A stretch of 27,105 nt of DNA. Origin: JBMNRY01 sp050944915 (GTDB taxonomy: Bacteria > Bacillota > Limnochordia > JAAZLZ01). How positions within the stretch are numbered: the first letter of the stretch is position 1; every line of letters starts with the position of its first letter. Positions 23,853-27,105 of this stretch are shown piece by piece. Made by a program: the position numbers and the translations under genes. The notes below the pieces were generated by a model. It was not told where the DNA came from and made no database searches. It was given only the letters and a program-made list of their open reading frames with translations. The stretch spans positions 1 to 27,105 of the forward strand of contig JBMNRY010000018.1 of NCBI GenBank assembly GCA_050944915.1, written 5' to 3'.

Positions 23853-26006
23853 ATGAGCGAAACGTTGCCCGAGAGGGCTGCTTCTACCCCGGCGCGCCGC
23901 TATCGGGAAGCGGGGGGCGTGTTTGCTATCGCTTTAGCCCTCTTTAGTTGGTTAAGTATCCGTTCCGATGCCACGGGACAAGCAGGCTATTATTTAAGGC
24001 TTTTTTTGCGGGCGGCCTTTGGACAAGGTGCCCATATCCCCCTCCTTATCTTACTGATTTGCGGTTTAGAATTACTTTGGCCCCGTTTCTCCTTACATAG
24101 GGGTTGGCTGCGTTTAATTGGTTTAGGGGGACTAACGGCCGTGTTGCTGGGAAGCCTCCATTTGCGTTTAGATGCCGGCGCCTTACTAGGCAGTCTTTCC
24201 TATCAGGAACTTCTTTGGTATGGACGGCAGGGTCTTGGCGGTGGTGTCAGCGGTGCCCTGATAAGTATTGGACTGATTCATTTCTTTGGTTCCCAAGGCA
24301 CCTATATCGTACTGGTGGCGACCACCATCATTAGCCTTATGTTCCTCACCGAATTATCCCCCGGTCGGTTGCCGGGCCTGGTGTTCGATGGAGCTGCGAG
24401 GGTCTGGGAGTTTTTGCGCCTGCTGCCCAGCCGTTTTATCAACTGGTCAAGGGCTCAAGAGGAAGAATCCTTGCCTGTGGAACAAGGGGATGAGGCCCCG
24501 GTTAGGCGGGCGGTGCGCAGGAAACCCCGGGGAAGAAAAAAAAAGGCCGAGCCTTCGGTACCCGTTAGCACTAACCAGGGGGGAGTGCCTAGTCTCGATC
24601 TTCTTTCCGGCGACAAGAGAGGCCCTCAACGTCCCAAAGATGAACCGGATCAGCGGGATTTAGTCGTCGCTACCTTGGAGAGTTTTGGTATTCAAACGAA
24701 GGTGGTCAGTGTCAGCCGTGGGCCTGTGATCACCAGATATGAATTGGAACCACCGCCAGGGATTAAGGTGAGTAGGATCGTCGGCCTTACCGACGACATT
24801 TCCCTCTCTTTGGCTACCGCCGGGGTGCGGGTGGAAGCACCGGTGCCAGGTAAATCGGTGGTGGGCATTGAGGTGCCTAATAAAGAGCGGGGGACCGTCC
24901 ATTTGCGGGAAGTGTTGGAGGCCAAGGAATTCCAACGATCCCCTTCCCCGGTCACCATCGCCCTAGGTAAGGATGTGGCTGGTAAACCTGTGGTCACCAG
25001 TATGGATAAACTGCCCCACTTGTTAATCGCTGGGGCCACCGGTTCGGGTAAGAGTGTTTGTATTAACACCATCATTGCCAGTCTGTTGTTTAAAGCAAGC
25101 CATGAAGAATTGAAACTCTTGCTCGTCGATCCCAAACGGGTGGAATTATCGGGCTACGAAGGGATTCCCCATCTGTTTTGTCCCGTTGTCACCGACCCAA
25201 AAAAGGCGGCGACGGCACTGCGTTGGATGGTCGGTGAAATGGAAAAGCGTTACCAACAGTTTGCCACCGTTGGGGTGCGCAATATCGATGGGTACAATGA
25301 AAGGGCCCGACGGGATCGGGAGTTGGAATTCTTGCCCCGGATGGTTGTCATCGTCGACGAGTTGGCCGACTTGATGTTGGTGGCTGGAGCCGAGGTAGAA
25401 GAAGCCATTTGTCGCTTGGCCCAAATGGCTCGGGCGGCAGGGATCTACTTGATCATCGCCACCCAACGGCCTTCTGTCGATGTGATTACAGGGCTGATTA
25501 AAGCCAATATCCCCTCCCGCATCGCCTTTGCCGTCTCTTCCCAAATCGATTCCCGAACGATCCTGGATATGGCAGGAGCAGAGCGTCTTTTGGGTAAGGG
25601 AGATATGTTGTTCCATCCCGTGGGAGCCAGTAAGCCTTTACGGGTTCAAGGGGCTTTCATCTCCGACCAGGAAGTGGAGGACCTGATCGCCCATTGGAAG
25701 GCTTTCGCCAGCCCGGAATATATTCCCGATGTGTTGGAAGAAGACGCCGAGGACTTCGGTTTAGCTGAGATGGATGATGAACTGTTTGCCGATGCGGTAC
25801 GGCTTGTGGTCGATATCGGCCAAGCTTCGGCTTCTATGCTTCAGCGGCGCTTTCGGATCGGGTATGCCCGGGCTGCCCGTTTGATCGATATGATGGAAAT
25901 TAAAGGGGTTATCGGGGGTCATCAGGGAAGTAAACCTCGGGAAGTGCTTTGGCAACAGGAGGATGTGCGAGAATACCTAAACGGCAAGGAGGCTGGTGTA
26001 CAATGA
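23853..26006 (+). CDS. ftsK: DNA translocase FtsK/SpoIIIE
   Basis: This septum-anchored ATPase pumps chromosomal DNA through closing septa, and in sporulators moves the chromosome into the forespore. From ATG 23853 the protein is 717 residues. The N-terminal quarter has about four or five membrane segments (20-170). A basic, charged linker (about 190-240) is followed by the alpha/beta motor with Walker A GATGSGKSVC (394-403, Lys400), Walker B-like MVVIVDELADLM and IIATQRPSVDVITG. The C-terminal winged-helix gamma domain (DELFADAVRLVVDIGQASAS to KPREVLW) reads polarity sequences. The frame extends to GTG 23844, but the AAGGTGG there is better read as the ribosome-binding site. ATG 23850 is an alternative. 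Confidence 0.96.
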   Translation: MSETLPERAASTPARRYREAGGVFAIALALFSWLSIRSDATGQAGYYLRLFLRAAFGQGAHIPLLILLICGLELLWPRFSLHRGWLRLIGLGGLTAVLLGSLHLRLDAGALLGSLSYQELLWYGRQGLGGGVSGALISIGLIHFFGSQGTYIVLVATTIISLMFLTELSPGRLPGLVFDGAARVWEFLRLLPSRFINWSRAQEEESLPVEQGDEAPVRRAVRRKPRGRKKKAEPSVPVSTNQGGVPSLDLLSGDKRGPQRPKDEPDQRDLVVATLESFGIQTKVVSVSRGPVITRYELEPPPGIKVSRIVGLTDDISLSLATAGVRVEAPVPGKSVVGIEVPNKERGTVHLREVLEAKEFQRSPSPVTIALGKDVAGKPVVTSMDKLPHLLIAGATGSGKSVCINTIIASLLFKASHEELKLLLVDPKRVELSGYEGIPHLFCPVVTDPKKAATALRWMVGEMEKRYQQFATVGVRNIDGYNERARRDRELEFLPRMVVIVDELADLMLVAGAEVEEAICRLAQMARAAGIYLIIATQRPSVDVITGLIKANIPSRIAFAVSSQIDSRTILDMAGAERLLGKGDMLFHPVGASKPLRVQGAFISDQEVEDLIAHWKAFASPEYIPDVLEEDAEDFGLAEMDDELFADAVRLVVDIGQASASMLQRRFRIGYARAARLIDMMEIKGVIGGHQGSKPREVLWQQEDVREYLNGKEAGVQ

Positions 26007-26018
26007 GGGGGGACGGCC

Positions 26019-26918
26019 GTGGAAGACTTAGGGGAATTTTTGCGCAGTGAGCGGCTCAAAAGGGGAATTCCTTTATCGGAGATCCAAAGGAAAACCAAGA
26101 TCAGCATCCGGTATTTAGAGGCCATCGAAAGGGGCGAACGATCCCGACTACCCGAAGATATTTATCTCAAGGGTTTTTTGTATAACTACGGGGAAGCCAT
26201 CGGTCTCAACGGTTGGGATGTGGTGGCCCGCTATAAATTGATCAGCCGGGAATCAGAACCACGGTCACCAACCCGATCTCAGGGCCGACGAGCCCCTTTG
26301 ACAATCTTGGTCATCTTAGTCTTGATAGGGATCATCTTGGCTGTCCTTTACTTCTTTCCTTCCTTGGGGAGGGATCAAGGGGGAGGAGGGCCCGATGAGA
26401 CTAGTCCCCTGGTCCATGATCCGGTGGATGCTCTCTTGATGGATGTTGGAGAATTGGAGGAATCACTCCCCCTGTTGGAGGAGGAAGTCCAAGAACCGGT
26501 TCTCCCCGTGGAGGAAATCCAAGAACTAAGCCTGCCCATGGTGGAGGAGTTGGAGGAACCGGAGATACCCGTTGGGGAAGTACAAGGGCCGAGTTTGCCT
26601 TTCGTCGATGAAATTGAAGAGGAATCGGACTTCCAAGGGGTAGAGCCAGCCGAGGAGGTTTCCCTGCTTGACGGCCCTGCCTTTATCATCGAAGGGCTGG
26701 TCCACCAAGAATCCTGGTTTGAGGTTTTCGTCGATGGTGAGCGGGTAGCCTTTCACAATCTATCTTCCGGCCAGGAGTTCTATTGGGAAGCCTACAAGGG
26801 CGTTTGGATGCGTCTGGGCAACGCCCGGGGCGTTGAGCTCACGGTGAATGGTGAGCCTGTGGACACGGCCGACCATGGTGTTTTGACCCTGGAATACGGA
26901 GAGGATGCCCGGAATTAG
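26019..26918 (+). CDS. rodZ: RodZ-like protein: cytoplasmic HTH, membrane segment, acidic repeat linker, DUF4115
   Basis: The 299-residue protein has the RodZ layout. An N-terminal Xre-type helix-turn-helix (about 1-70, LGEFLRSERLKRGIPLSEIQ, YLEAIERGERSRLPEDIYLK) sits in the cytoplasm, where in other bacteria it binds MreB. A single membrane segment spans about 94-113. A long acidic linker (about 120-205) carries degenerate 11-residue repeats such as VQEPVLPVEEI. A C-terminal DUF4115 domain (about 220-290, SWFEVFVDGERVAF) lies outside. The GTG start at 26019 follows a GAGGGGGGAC tract just after the ftsK stop. RodZ supports rod shape, and in spore formers related proteins sit near ftsK/spoIIIE. 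Confidence 0.88.
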   Translation: MEDLGEFLRSERLKRGIPLSEIQRKTKISIRYLEAIERGERSRLPEDIYLKGFLYNYGEAIGLNGWDVVARYKLISRESEPRSPTRSQGRRAPLTILVILVLIGIILAVLYFFPSLGRDQGGGGPDETSPLVHDPVDALLMDVGELEESLPLLEEEVQEPVLPVEEIQELSLPMVEELEEPEIPVGEVQGPSLPFVDEIEEESDFQGVEPAEEVSLLDGPAFIIEGLVHQESWFEVFVDGERVAFHNLSSGQEFYWEAYKGVWMRLGNARGVELTVNGEPVDTADHGVLTLEYGEDARN

Positions 26919-26932
26919 AAAGGTGGTCACCC

Positions 26933-27105
26933 ATGGGCAGAAGAATAATTATTCTGGCCTGCGGTACGTTCATCGCTTTGCTGGCCCTAGTCTATCTAGG
27001 TGCGAATGTTATAACCGATGTGTTGTGGTACCGTTCTTTAGGTTTCGCTGGTCTTTATTGGCAGCGGGTCCTCTATTCCTTGCTGGTGCCGGGAGTTATC
27101 GGTAT
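26933..27105 (+). CDS. UPF0182 family membrane protein, 5' part only
   Basis: Fifty-seven complete codons from ATG 26933 reach the window end. The peptide starts MGRRIIILACGTFIALLALV, a membrane segment, and continues DVLWYRSLGFAGLYWQRVLY, which matches the N-terminal pattern of UPF0182/COG1615 proteins (large polytopic membrane proteins of unknown function, usually over 850 residues). GAAAGGTGG lies upstream. It starts 14 bp after the RodZ-like gene, so the two are probably cotranscribed. The rest lies outside the window, so the family call rests on the N-terminus only. Confidence 0.7.
   Translation, partial: MGRRIIILACGTFIALLALVYLGANVITDVLWYRSLGFAGLYWQRVLYSLLVPGVIG

Overview
The window is a chromosomal segment of an endospore-forming, low-to-mid GC Bacillota (Firmicutes). 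It carries the diagnostic sporulation genes spoIIGA, sigE, sigG and spoIIR and a division/cell-wall (dcw) cluster. MurE has the DNPR motif of meso-diaminopimelate ligases, and RNase P RNA looks class A. Non-ATG starts are common. Gene order suggests a deep clostridial or Limnochordia-like lineage, but that placement is a guess. I found no CRISPR array, tRNA, insertion sequence or phage gene.

Layout: (1) 1-290 holds no recognisable gene apart from a weak open frame at the left edge, then the rnpB promoter. (2) 291-627 is RNase P RNA, followed by a terminator. (3) 696-3634, minus strand, is a tripartite tricarboxylate transporter operon in the order tctC-tctA-tctB. (4) 3763-3933 is a 56-codon Cys-containing small gene with a hairpin over its ribosome-binding region and its own terminator. 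(5) 4042-18806, plus strand, is the dcw cluster: MraZ boxes, mraZ, rsmH, ftsL, ftsI, murE, murF, mraY, ftsW, murG, murC, murA, ftsQ/divIB, ftsZ. murD, murB and ftsA are absent from their usual slots. (6) 18808-20500, minus strand, is spoIIGA-sigE, tail to tail with ftsZ. (7) 20574-22174, plus strand, is a forespore-type promoter, sigG, spoIIR and a strong terminator. (8) 22242-27105, plus strand, holds a YlmC/YmxH-family gene, nrdR, pgeF, ftsK/spoIIIE, a RodZ-like gene and the start of a UPF0182 membrane protein.

How it works together: the dcw genes take UDP-GlcNAc through the Mur pathway to lipid II (murA, murC, murE, murF, mraY, murG) and supply the divisome (ftsL, ftsQ, ftsW, ftsI, ftsZ). 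MraZ probably autoregulates the cluster through three helically phased boxes. The sporulation block is a compact inter-compartment signalling module. SpoIIR, made in the forespore, triggers SpoIIGA in the septal membrane, and SpoIIGA cleaves pro-sigma-E in the mother cell. Here the signal (spoIIR, with sigG) and the receiver/effector (spoIIGA-sigE) lie on divergent operons sharing one 138-bp control region. SpoIIIE/FtsK, which moves the chromosome into the forespore, lies a few genes away.

The most unusual points are the inversion of spoIIGA-sigE relative to ftsZ and sigG with only 1 bp between the ftsZ and sigE stop codons, the near-consensus sigma-F/G promoter driving a sigG-spoIIR operon, the three dcw genes missing from their slots, and the hairpin-capped small Cys gene upstream of mraZ. 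I see no wholly unknown multi-gene system. Positions and starts were read by eye, and no database search was run.
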